Below are positions 53,229 through 61,667 of a stretch of DNA of 64,000 nt, in pieces. Source of the DNA: Bradyrhizobium oropedii. GTDB lineage: Bacteria > Pseudomonadota > Alphaproteobacteria > Rhizobiales > Xanthobacteraceae. The notes below the pieces were generated by a model that was not told where the DNA came from, did not search any database, and saw only the letters and a list, made by a program, of their open reading frames with translations. A program made the translations under genes and the position numbers. Numbering within the stretch: the first letter of the stretch is position 1; the number at the start of each line of letters is the position of its first letter. Location: NCBI RefSeq assembly GCF_020889685.1, contig NZ_JACMYO010000009.1, forward strand, positions 1 to 64,000, read 5' to 3'.

Positions 53229-53246
53229 GGTACGCGAACGCGTACC
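53229..53246. promoter_or_regulatory. 18-bp inverted repeat upstream of the M20 gene
   Basis: GGTACGCG-AA-CGCGTACC, perfect 8-bp arms 31 nt upstream of the peptidase start, in the region between the divergent binding-protein and peptidase genes. A likely operator; the regulator is not in the window. Confidence 0.5.
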
Positions 53247-53277
53247 GGCGCAAACAAAACAACAAGAGAGAAAAGAG

Positions 53278-54408
53278 ATGAACCCCGCCAATCTTCCCTT
53301 TGATTCCGAAGCGATGCTGCAGGGCCTGCACAGCTGGGTGGAATGCGAGAGCCCGACCTGGGACGCTGCCGCGGTCGAGCGCATGCTCGATCTCGCCGCG
53401 CGCGAGATGGCGATCATGGGTGCGACGATCGAACGCATCGCCGGACGCCAGGGCTTTGCGGGCTGTGTCCGCGCCCGTTTTCCCCATCCGAAACAGGGCC
53501 AACCCGGCATCCTCATCGCCGGTCATCTGGACACGGTGCACCCCGTTGGCACCATCGAGAAGCTGAAGTGGCGGCGCGACGGCAACAAGTGCTTCGGGCC
53601 CGGCATCTTCGACATGAAGGGCGGCAACTATCTGTCGATCGAGGCGATCCGGCAATTGGCCCGCGCCTCCTTCACCACGCCGCTGCCGATCACCGTGCTG
53701 TTCACGCCCGATGAAGAAGTCGGCACGCCGTCGACGCGCGACATCATCGAGGCGGAAGCCGCGCGCAACAAATACGTGCTGGTGCCGGAGCCCGGCCGAC
53801 CAAACAACGGTGTCGTCACCGGCCGTTACGCGATCGCGCGCTTCAATCTGGAAGCAATCGGCAAGCCGAGCCATGCCGGTGCGACGCTGTCCTCCGGCCG
53901 TTCCGCGATCCGGGAAATGGCCCGGCAAATCATTGCCATCGACGGCATGACGACCGAGGACTGCACCTTCTCGGTCGGCATCGTGCATGGCGGCCAATGG
54001 GTCAATTGCGTCGCAACGACCTGCACCGGCGAAGCGCTCAGCATGGCCAAGCGCCAGGCCGATCTCGACCGCGGCGTCGAACGCATGATCGCGCTGTCCG
54101 GCACGGCCAACGACGTGACCTTCAAGGTGACACGCGGCGTCACCCGCCCGGTGTGGGAGCCGGATGCCGGCACGATGGCCTTGTACGAAAAAGCAAAAGG
54201 CCTCGCGGCGGCGATGGGCCTCGACCTGCCGCATGGCAACGCCGGCGGCGGATCGGACGGCAACTTCACCGGTGCGATGGGCATCCCCACGCTCGACGGC
54301 CTCGGCGTTCGCGGCGCCGATGCACACACGCTCAACGAACATATCGAGGTCGACAGCCTCGCCGAGCGTGGCCGCCTGATGGCGGCACTGCTGGCGACGC
54401 TCGACTGA
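53278..54408 (+). CDS. M20-family metallopeptidase (carboxypeptidase G2-like)
   Basis: 376 residues. Metal ligands are in ILIAGHLDTVHP (His, Asp), GIFDMKGGNY (bridging Asp), FTPDEEVGTPS (catalytic Glu and ligand Glu), VPEPGRPN and GADAHTLNEH (His). The dimerisation domain contains IGKPSHAGAT. AACAAGAGAGAAAAGAG precedes the ATG. Cytoplasmic dinuclear zinc hydrolase releasing an amino acid, often glutamate, from an amide; substrate unknown. Confidence 0.9.
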   Translation: MNPANLPFDSEAMLQGLHSWVECESPTWDAAAVERMLDLAAREMAIMGATIERIAGRQGFAGCVRARFPHPKQGQPGILIAGHLDTVHPVGTIEKLKWRRDGNKCFGPGIFDMKGGNYLSIEAIRQLARASFTTPLPITVLFTPDEEVGTPSTRDIIEAEAARNKYVLVPEPGRPNNGVVTGRYAIARFNLEAIGKPSHAGATLSSGRSAIREMARQIIAIDGMTTEDCTFSVGIVHGGQWVNCVATTCTGEALSMAKRQADLDRGVERMIALSGTANDVTFKVTRGVTRPVWEPDAGTMALYEKAKGLAAAMGLDLPHGNAGGGSDGNFTGAMGIPTLDGLGVRGADAHTLNEHIEVDSLAERGRLMAALLATLD

Positions 54409-54507
54409 CATCGATTGCACTGCACAACACGTTGGCACTGCCGGACCGAAATTTAGCCTTGTCCATTTTTGAGGCTTCGCCTACGGTCCGGCCGTCCAAC
54501 ACGACGA

Positions 54508-54735
54508 TGCGGGAGAGATCGAAGCGGCAACATTCATGTTGTTGGCTTCGGCGCCGACGGAGCAACCGCCCCGGAAACTCTCAGGCAAAAGGACTGTATC
54601 GTCAGGACGATCTGGAGAGAGACGAGCATGGCCGCACAGCAAGGGTCATGACGTCCACCGAAGGGGATAGTCTGCTTCCGGGCCCAGGCCCGATGCGGAT
54701 CAAGCTCTCAGGTACCGTGACAGATGGGGCGCTGA
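54508..54735 (+). ncRNA. Tandem glycine riboswitch
   Basis: Two glycine-aptamer-like units. Unit 1 starts GCGGGAGAGATC and has GCCGACGGAGCAACCGCC, then GGAAACTCTCAGGCAAAAGG and CTGGAGAGA. Unit 2 has CACCGAAGGGGATAG, then AAGCTCTCAGGTACCGTGAC and AGATGGGG. These CTCTCAGG(C/T) cores, the linker and the order are diagnostic. It lies in the 386-bp leader between the M20 gene and the DadA-like gene. Known tandem glycine riboswitches usually switch genes on when glycine is high. Confidence 0.92.
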
Positions 54736-54794
54736 AGCAGCCGGTTTCACCGGCGGTTCGGCGACTCTAACAACACGGGAGCCTGAAGACCAAC

Positions 54795-56102
54795 ATGCCA
54801 CACATTGCGATCATTGGCGCCGGCGTCACCGGCGTGACGACGGCCTATGCCCTGCTCGAACGCGGCTACAGCGTGACTGTCCTCGACAGGCATCGCTACG
54901 CTGCGATGGAAACCTCGTTCGCCAATGGTGGACAGCTGTCTGCCAGCAACGCCGAAGTCTGGAATAGCGCCGCCACCATTCTGAAGGGGCTGCGCTGGAT
55001 GCTCAGGAGCGACGCGCCGCTGCTGATGAATCCGAAGCCGAGCTGGCACAAATATTCCTGGATCGGCGAGTTCATAGGCGGCATCACGCGCTATCGCAGC
55101 AACACCATCGAGACCACGCGGCTCGCAATCGAAGCGCGCAAGCATCTGTTCTCGATCGCGCAGCGCGAAAATATCGCCTTTGATCTCGAACGCCGCGGCA
55201 TCCTGCACGTCTATCACGACAAGGCCGGCTTCGACGCGGGCCTACGGGTCAACACGCTGCTGCAACAAGGCGGGCTCGACCGCCGGCCGGTGACATCAGA
55301 CGAAATCCGCAACCTCGAACCCGCGCTGCAGACGACCTGCTATGGCGGCTTCTTCACGCCGTCGGATGCGACCGGCGATATCCACAAGTTCACCCGCGGC
55401 CTCGCCGACGCCTGCGCCCGCCGCGGCGCGACCTTTGTCCACGAGGCCGATGTCGACACGATCGCGCGCAGTGATGAAGGCTTCCGCATCGGCTGGACCG
55501 AAGCCGCCTCCCATGAGGCCGATGTCGTGACACGACATGAGTTGAACGCGGACGGAATCGTCATTTGCGCCGGCGTCGCGAGCCGCCATTTCGCAAGCCT
55601 GCTCAACGACCGCGTCAACATCTATCCGGTGAAGGGCTACTCGATCACCGTACAGCTCGATGCGCCGCAAAGCCGGGACGCTGCACCAACCGTCAGCCTG
55701 CTCGACGAAGCAGCGAAGATCGTGACCAGCCGGCTCGGCGCCGATCGCTTCCGTGTCGCCGGCACCGCAGAGTTCAACGGCTTCAACCGCGACATTCGCG
55801 CCGACCGCATCCAGCCGCTGGTGGACTGGGTACGTCATCATTTCCCTGACATCGACACCTCGAAAGTCGTGCCGTGGGCGGGGCTGCGCCCGATGATGCC
55901 GAACATGATGCCGGTGGTTCGCGCCGGACGGATTCCGGGCGTGTTCTACAACACCGGCCACGGGCATCTCGGCTGGACGCTGTCAGCCGCGACGGCACAG
56001 ATGGTGGCGGGGGCGATCGACGATTGGCGCGACCTCGACACGCCCTCGATGGTGCCGTCGGAGGTCGAGACGGCCGAGCCCACCCACGCAGCTTTCCTCT
56101 GA
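54795..56102 (+). CDS. FAD-dependent D-amino acid dehydrogenase / glycine oxidase-like (DadA family)
   Basis: 435 residues. HIAIIGAGVTGVTTAYALLERGYSVTVLDR is the FAD Rossmann motif; SFANGGQLSASNAEVWN and NPKPSWHKYSWIGEFI follow the DadA pattern, and the C-terminus has VPWAGLRPMMPNMMPVVRAG with NTGHGHLGWTLSAATAQMVA. It oxidises an amino acid to a keto acid. The glycine riboswitch upstream suggests glycine or N-substituted glycine (sarcosine-like) as substrate or signal, but D-amino acids remain possible. Membrane-associated in the family. Confidence 0.88.
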   Translation: MPHIAIIGAGVTGVTTAYALLERGYSVTVLDRHRYAAMETSFANGGQLSASNAEVWNSAATILKGLRWMLRSDAPLLMNPKPSWHKYSWIGEFIGGITRYRSNTIETTRLAIEARKHLFSIAQRENIAFDLERRGILHVYHDKAGFDAGLRVNTLLQQGGLDRRPVTSDEIRNLEPALQTTCYGGFFTPSDATGDIHKFTRGLADACARRGATFVHEADVDTIARSDEGFRIGWTEAASHEADVVTRHELNADGIVICAGVASRHFASLLNDRVNIYPVKGYSITVQLDAPQSRDAAPTVSLLDEAAKIVTSRLGADRFRVAGTAEFNGFNRDIRADRIQPLVDWVRHHFPDIDTSKVVPWAGLRPMMPNMMPVVRAGRIPGVFYNTGHGHLGWTLSAATAQMVAGAIDDWRDLDTPSMVPSEVETAEPTHAAFL

Positions 56103-56367
56103 ATATCCGGCCGGAGAGGAAGAATATGAGCGCATTTACCTGTGGCCAAGTCGGAATTCGCCGAGAAACACCGCGTGATAGGAACTAGCGTCACCATGGG
56201 GAAAAACGTTTCATCGCGGGAGGGGACAATGCGCATAGGGGTAGCGGGCACGCATGGCATTGCGGCCCGGCGCGGGATACTGGACGGCAATTGTGCCGAC
56301 GGCGCCTCCGTGCGTCGCCTTTCCGAAATTGTCAAAGCTCAGCTTCTGGCTCCACGAAGGGCCGGAC

Positions 56368-57666
56368 ATGACAACTGATACGTTGACCAAACCGGATCAG
56401 ATTGCCGCTGAGCTGTGCGCGGCCGTTGATCGAAACTTCGATGATCAGATCGCATTCCTGTCGCGCATGGTGCAGTTCCGCAGCCTGCGCGGACAGGAAG
56501 CACCGCAACAACATTGGCTGGCCGAGCAATTCGCAAAGCGCCGTTACGACGTCGATGCGTTCAGCCTTGCGGACGTCGATCTGATGAGCCATCCGAAAGC
56601 CGCACCAATGGACGGCATCGATCTTGCCGGATCGCGGCAGGTCGTTGCCACGCTCAACAGCAATGGCGGCGGCCGCAGCCTGATCTTGCAGGGTCATATC
56701 GACGTGGTGCCGGAGGGGCCCGCTGACCTTTGGGACCAACCGCCGTTCTCGGCGGCCGTGCGCGACGGCTGGATGTTCGGGCGTGGCGCGCAAGACATGA
56801 AGGCCGGTGTCTCAGCGATGATCTTCGCGCTCGATGCGATCCGCGATGCCGGCTATGCGCCGGGCGGGCGCGTCCATCTGCAGACCGTCACCGAGGAGGA
56901 GAGCACCGGCAACGGCGCATTGTCGACCCTGATGCGCGGCTATCGCGCGGACGCGTGCCTGATTCCCGAACCAACCGGACACACGCTCACGCGCGCCCAG
57001 GTCGGCGCCGTCTGGTTTCGCCTGCGCGTACGCGGCACGCCGGTGCATGTCGCCTATTCCGAGGCCGGCACGAGCGCGATCCTGTCGGCGATGCATCTCG
57101 TGCGCGCGTTCCAGGACTACACCAAAACGCTCAATGCCAGGGCGCTCGACAACAGCTGGTTCCGCGGCGTCAAGAATCCGATCAAGTTCAACGTCGGGAT
57201 TATCAAGGGCGGCGATTGGGCGAGCTCGACCGCGGCCTGGTGTGAGCTGGATTGCCGGCTCGGTCTGCTGCCGGGCGAGACACCGCAGCAGGCGATGCGT
57301 GGCATCGAGGAATGCCTGGCCGAGGCGCACAAGGCCGACGACTTCCTGTCCGACAATCCGGCCGAGCTCGTGTGGAGCGGCTTTCAGGCCGACGCAGCGG
57401 TGTGCGAGCCTAGCAGCGAAGCGGAAGCAGCTCTGTCGGCAGCCCATCATTCCATCTTCCAGGCTCCAATGCAGGAGCGGCTGTCGACGGCCGTCAACGA
57501 CACCCGCTACTATTGCGTCGATTACGGCATCCCTGCACTTTGCTATGGTCCTTACGGTGTCGGCCCACACGCATTCAACGAACGTGTCGAGCTCGACAGC
57601 CTTCGCAAGACAACGCAGAGCATCGCACTGTTCGTCGCCAACTGGTGCGGCGTGATGAGAGCATGA
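56368..57666 (+). CDS. M20-family deacylase/peptidase (ArgE/DapE type)
   Basis: About 432 residues from ATG 56368. Ligands: LILQGHIDVVPEG, FGRGAQDMKAGVSAM, VTEEESTGNGA (catalytic Glu-Glu), LIPEPTGHTLTRAQ and GPHAFNERVELDSL. The N-terminus has no signal peptide. It lies 265 nt after the DadA-like gene; a short non-conserved frame in between was not accepted. Likely removes an acyl or amino-acid group from an imported compound. Confidence 0.88.
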   Translation: MTTDTLTKPDQIAAELCAAVDRNFDDQIAFLSRMVQFRSLRGQEAPQQHWLAEQFAKRRYDVDAFSLADVDLMSHPKAAPMDGIDLAGSRQVVATLNSNGGGRSLILQGHIDVVPEGPADLWDQPPFSAAVRDGWMFGRGAQDMKAGVSAMIFALDAIRDAGYAPGGRVHLQTVTEEESTGNGALSTLMRGYRADACLIPEPTGHTLTRAQVGAVWFRLRVRGTPVHVAYSEAGTSAILSAMHLVRAFQDYTKTLNARALDNSWFRGVKNPIKFNVGIIKGGDWASSTAAWCELDCRLGLLPGETPQQAMRGIEECLAEAHKADDFLSDNPAELVWSGFQADAAVCEPSSEAEAALSAAHHSIFQAPMQERLSTAVNDTRYYCVDYGIPALCYGPYGVGPHAFNERVELDSLRKTTQSIALFVANWCGVMRA

Positions 57667-57929
57667 ATGGACTTGTCGCTTCAGATCGGTGGCACGTCAC
57701 GACAAGTGCAATTCGAAATAGCAGCTTCAGACCAAGGGAGGCCTCCAACGGCCAGAACCGCGCCTTGATATAACGTCGCCATTGGCACAGTATTTGCCTG
57801 CAAATTCATCACGTTCGCGCTGGCTTTGAGACAACACGCAGAAGCGCATGAGACACATCACGGGGACACCATGAGTATGATGCGGCCCAGCCCTCGCTTC
57901 GCACCATCTGACGGCAGGAGATAGCAGCG

Positions 57930-58871
57930 ATGATCGGCTATCTCATCCGCCGCATCCTCGCCGCCGTTCCCGTGATGGGCGTGGTGGCTTTGTTCGTGTT
58001 CCTGTTGCTGCGGCTGACGCCGGGCGATCCCGCCGCCATCCTCGCCGGCGACAATGCGACGCCTGAACAGCTCGATCGCATCAGGACCTCGCTTGGCCTC
58101 AACGAGCCGATCTACATCCAGTTCTACACCTGGGTCGCCAAGCTGCTGCACGGTGATCTCGGCGTGTCCCTGATCTCGAACAAGCCGATCCTCGAGATGA
58201 TCGGCCCGCGCCTCGAGCCGTCGATCTCGGTCGCGCTGGCCACCATGATCCTCTCGATCCTGGTCGCGGTGCCGCTCGGCGTGATCGCAGCGTGGAAGCA
58301 TGGAACCTGGATCGACCGCTGCGTGATGGGACTTTCGGTGCTCGGCTTCTCCGTGCCGGTGTTCGTGATCGGTTACGTGCTGATCCAGGTGTTTGCGATC
58401 GATCTGCGCTGGGTGCCGGTGCAGGGCTTCAAGAGCATCTCGGCCGGCTTCGGCCCGTTCTTCGAGCGCATCATCCTGCCGACCTGCACCCTCTCCTTCA
58501 TCTATGTCGCGCTGATCGCACGCATGACACGGGCCTCGATGCTCGATGTGCTGGGTGAGGATTACGTGCGCACGGCGCGCGCCAAGGGCATCAGCGAAAC
58601 CGGCGTGCTGCTGCGCCATGCGCTGCGCAACGCCGCGGTTCCGGTCATCACCGTGATCGGTTCCGGTTTCGCGCTGCTGATTTCGGGCGTCGTCGTCACC
58701 GAGAGCGTGTTCAACCTGCCCGGCATCGGCCGCCTCACCGTCGATGCGGTGCTGGCGCGCGACTATCCGGTGATCCAAGCCATGATCCTTTTGACATCGG
58801 GTATCTATGTCGCGGTCAATCTCCTGATCGACCTCGCTTACACCCTGCTCGATCCTCGTATCCGGTACTGA
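57930..58871 (+). CDS. ABC peptide permease, DppB type
   Basis: 313 residues, six helices. IGYLIRRILAAVPVMGVVALFVFLLLRLTPGDPA is the standard OppB/DppB start, and the EAA loop reads YVRTARAKGISETGVLLRHALRNAAVPVI. CAGGAGATAGC precedes the ATG. First gene of the permease operon, 3 nt before the next. Confidence 0.93.
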   Translation: MIGYLIRRILAAVPVMGVVALFVFLLLRLTPGDPAAILAGDNATPEQLDRIRTSLGLNEPIYIQFYTWVAKLLHGDLGVSLISNKPILEMIGPRLEPSISVALATMILSILVAVPLGVIAAWKHGTWIDRCVMGLSVLGFSVPVFVIGYVLIQVFAIDLRWVPVQGFKSISAGFGPFFERIILPTCTLSFIYVALIARMTRASMLDVLGEDYVRTARAKGISETGVLLRHALRNAAVPVITVIGSGFALLISGVVVTESVFNLPGIGRLTVDAVLARDYPVIQAMILLTSGIYVAVNLLIDLAYTLLDPRIRY

Positions 58872-58874
58872 GCA

Positions 58875-59762
58875 ATGGCGATCGAAACCCTTCCCGAATC
58901 CTCCATCCCCGTCACCCGGCCGTTCCGCGTCAAGTTCGGCTTCCTGGCGTCGACGCCGATCATCGCGGTTGCGACGATCTGCCTCGTCCTGATCATCCTG
59001 ATGGCGATCTTTGCACCGCTGCTCGCGCCGCACGATCCGCTGTTGCTGACGCCATCGCAGCGGCTGAAGCCGTCGAGCGCGCAATACCTGCTCGGCACCG
59101 ACGCCTATGGACGCGACCTGCTGTCGCGCGTCATCTACGGCGCACGGATCTCGCTGTTGATCGGGCTCGGCGCCGCCGTCTGCTCGATCGCCATCGGGCT
59201 CCTGATCGGCCTCGTCGCCGGCTTCTTCCGCTGGGTCGACGCGGTGATGATGCGCGTGATGGACGGCTTGATGGCGATCCCCGCCATCCTGCTCGCGATC
59301 GCTGTGGTGTCGCTGTCCGGCGCCAGCATCTGGACCGTGATGGTCGCAATCACCATCCCCGAGATCCCGCGCGTGGCGCGGCTGGTGCGCTCGGTGGTGC
59401 TGACCGCGCGCGAGGAGCCCTATGTCGAGGCCGCGATCTCGCTCGGCTCGAGCCTGCCGAAAATCATGTGGCGGCATTTGATGCCGAACACGATCGCGCC
59501 GCTGATCGTGCAAGGCACTTATGTCTGCGCATCCGCGATCCTGACCGAGGCGATCCTGTCGTTCCTCGGCGCCGGCATCTCGCCGGAAACGCCGACCTGG
59601 GGCAACATCATGGCCGAGGGCCGTGCCTATTTCCAGGTCAAGCCGTCGCTGATCTTCTGGCCGGGGCTCTTGCTCTCGATCGCCATTCTCAGCGTCAACC
59701 TGATCGGCGACGCCGCGCGCGACGCGCTCGATCCCCGCATGAAACAGCGTGAGGGCAAGTGA
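58875..59762 (+). CDS. ABC peptide permease, DppC type
   Basis: 295 residues. The N-terminal helix is followed by LAPHDPLLLTPSQRLKPSSAQYLLGTDAYGRDLLSRVIYGARISLLIG, the signature of DppC/OppC. The EAA loop is YVEAAISLGSSLPKIMWRHLMPNTIAPLIV. The stop overlaps the GTG start of the ATPase gene. Confidence 0.93.
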   Translation: MAIETLPESSIPVTRPFRVKFGFLASTPIIAVATICLVLIILMAIFAPLLAPHDPLLLTPSQRLKPSSAQYLLGTDAYGRDLLSRVIYGARISLLIGLGAAVCSIAIGLLIGLVAGFFRWVDAVMMRVMDGLMAIPAILLAIAVVSLSGASIWTVMVAITIPEIPRVARLVRSVVLTAREEPYVEAAISLGSSLPKIMWRHLMPNTIAPLIVQGTYVCASAILTEAILSFLGAGISPETPTWGNIMAEGRAYFQVKPSLIFWPGLLLSIAILSVNLIGDAARDALDPRMKQREGK

Positions 59763-61423
59763 CCACAACCAGCTCTTCCAACGTCGTCCTCGACATCAAC
59801 AATCTCGTCGTCGGTCTCGGCCGCAAGGCTGACGCGCACCGCATCATCGACGACCTGTCGCTGCAGGTGCGCGAGGGCGAGACGCTCTGCCTTGTCGGCG
59901 AAAGCGGCTCGGGCAAGTCGGTGACCTCTTTGACCACGATGGGCCTGCTGCAGAAGGGCACACTGGTGCCGTCCGGCGGCAGCGTCAAACTGGTCGGCGA
60001 GGAACTGCTCACCGCGACCGACCGGCGGCTGCGCCAGCTGCGCGCGACGCGGATGGCGATGATCTTTCAGGAGCCGATGACCGCGCTCAACCCCGTGGTG
60101 CCGGTCGGCCGCCAGATCGACGAGGTGCTACGCGCCCATACCGATCTCGACGCCCGCGCACGCCGTCAGAAGATCCTGGCGATGATGGAGCATGTGCGGC
60201 TGCCGGACGTGCAGCGCATCTTCTCCTCCTACCCCCACCGCCTCTCCGGCGGTCAGCGTCAGCGCATCATGATCGCGATGGCGCTGGTGCTCGAACCAAA
60301 ACTGCTGATCGCGGACGAGCCGACCACCGCGCTCGACGTCACCACCCAGAAGCAGATCCTCACTTTGATCCGCGACCTGCAACGCGATCACGGCACAGCT
60401 GTTCTGTTCATCACCCACGACATGGGCGTGGTGGCCGAGATCGCCGACCGCGTCGCGGTGATGCGGCACGGCCGGCTGGTCGAGACCGGCCAGCTGCAAG
60501 ATGTGCTGCGCAACCCGACGATGGAGTACACCCGCAACCTGCTGTCCGCGGTGCCGAGCCTCGTGCCGCGCGCGCCGCGGCCGGAGACGAAGGAACCGGT
60601 GGTGCTGGAAGCCAACGAGCTCAGCAAGGTCTACCGGGAGCGGTCGCTGTACGGCAAAGCCCGCGAGGTCGCCGCCGCCAGCAACGTCACCCTCACTCTG
60701 CGCAAGGGCCGCACGCTCGGCATCGTCGGCGAAAGCGGTTCGGGCAAATCGACGGTGGCGCGTTGCATCGTCCGCCTGATCGATCCGACCTCCGGCGGGG
60801 TGCGGCTCGTCGGCCGCGAGATCTCAGACCTGTCGCGCCGGCTGTTGCAGCCGCATCGCCAGAAGATCCAGATCATCTTCCAGGACCCCTACCGCTCGCT
60901 CAATCCACGCGTCACCGTCGGCGAGAGCATCGCGGAAGGCCCGGTCAATTACGGCATGCCGCGCAAGGATGCGCTGGCGCGGGCCCGCGAGCTGCTCGAG
61001 CTCGTCCACCTGCCGCCTGACGCGATCTCGCGCTATCCGCACCAGTTCTCCGGCGGACAGCGTCAGCGCATCGCGATCGCGCGCGCGCTGGCGCTCGATC
61101 CCGACGTGCTGGTGGCAGATGAGGCGGTGTCCGCGCTCGACGTCTCGGTGCAGGCGCAGGTTCTGAATCTGCTCGACGAAATCCAGCGACGGCTCGGCAT
61201 CGCGCTGTTGTTCATCACGCATGATTTGCGCGTCGCTGCACAAATCTGCGACGACGTCGCCGTGATGCAACATGGCCGCGTCGTGGAACAGGGACCGGCG
61301 GCCGAGGTGCTGACCAATCCGCAGCAGGCCTACACCCGTGCGCTGCTCGAGGCTGCGCCCGGGCGCGGCTGGGATTTTGCGAATTTCCGCCCGGTTTCGG
61401 AATGCATTGTGGCAACGGCCTAG
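59759..61423 (+). CDS. Fused double ABC ATPase (DppD-DppF type)
   Basis: 554 residues with two complete nucleotide-binding domains. First: VGESGSGKSVTS (Walker A), LSGGQRQRIMIAMAL (signature), LLIADEPTTALDV (Walker B). Second: VGESGSGKSTVAR, FSGGQRQRIAIARAL, VLVADEAVSALDV. In the second Walker B region the usual E-P is E-A (ADEAVS). The GTG start overlaps the permease stop (GTGA). Powers the peptide importer. Confidence 0.93.
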   Translation: MTTTSSSNVVLDINNLVVGLGRKADAHRIIDDLSLQVREGETLCLVGESGSGKSVTSLTTMGLLQKGTLVPSGGSVKLVGEELLTATDRRLRQLRATRMAMIFQEPMTALNPVVPVGRQIDEVLRAHTDLDARARRQKILAMMEHVRLPDVQRIFSSYPHRLSGGQRQRIMIAMALVLEPKLLIADEPTTALDVTTQKQILTLIRDLQRDHGTAVLFITHDMGVVAEIADRVAVMRHGRLVETGQLQDVLRNPTMEYTRNLLSAVPSLVPRAPRPETKEPVVLEANELSKVYRERSLYGKAREVAAASNVTLTLRKGRTLGIVGESGSGKSTVARCIVRLIDPTSGGVRLVGREISDLSRRLLQPHRQKIQIIFQDPYRSLNPRVTVGESIAEGPVNYGMPRKDALARARELLELVHLPPDAISRYPHQFSGGQRQRIAIARALALDPDVLVADEAVSALDVSVQAQVLNLLDEIQRRLGIALLFITHDLRVAAQICDDVAVMQHGRVVEQGPAAEVLTNPQQAYTRALLEAAPGRGWDFANFRPVSECIVATA

Positions 61424-61514
61424 GTCTTTAGACTTAACTTCGCGACGGACCTTTGGGCCTTTCAATACGCCCATAGGGCATGCAAATCCGGAGGTGCTCC
61501 CTGGCTTGCGCTTG

Positions 61515-61540
61515 GCGCGACGACACGCTTAACGTCGCGC
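61515..61540. other. GC-rich hairpin after the ABC operon
   Basis: GCGCGACG and CGTCGCGC form an 8-bp stem with a 10-base loop, 92 nt after the ATPase stop and 127 nt before the MlrC gene. No T run. It could be a processing or weak termination element. Confidence 0.35.
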
Positions 61541-61667
61541 GCTAGAGCGTGGGCCGGAAGGTGGACACCGGTTCGCCGGAAGATCGCGCTCAAACCAACG
61601 AAACGAGACCATGGTGCGAACCATTCCGATCGCGTCATGATCGAAGAAACGTATCGAGACCAACTTG

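Noticed and set aside
56142..56378. Short plus-strand frame between DadA-like and M20 genes
   Set aside because: No recognisable pattern or good ribosome binding site, and its end overlaps the better-supported M20 start. A third glycine aptamer was looked for here and not found.
57858..59768. Long minus-strand frame of 636 codons opposite the permease genes
   Set aside because: Composition is a mirror of the GC-rich permease genes (Asp/Arg/His-rich without any domain). Both permeases on the plus strand are clear family members.
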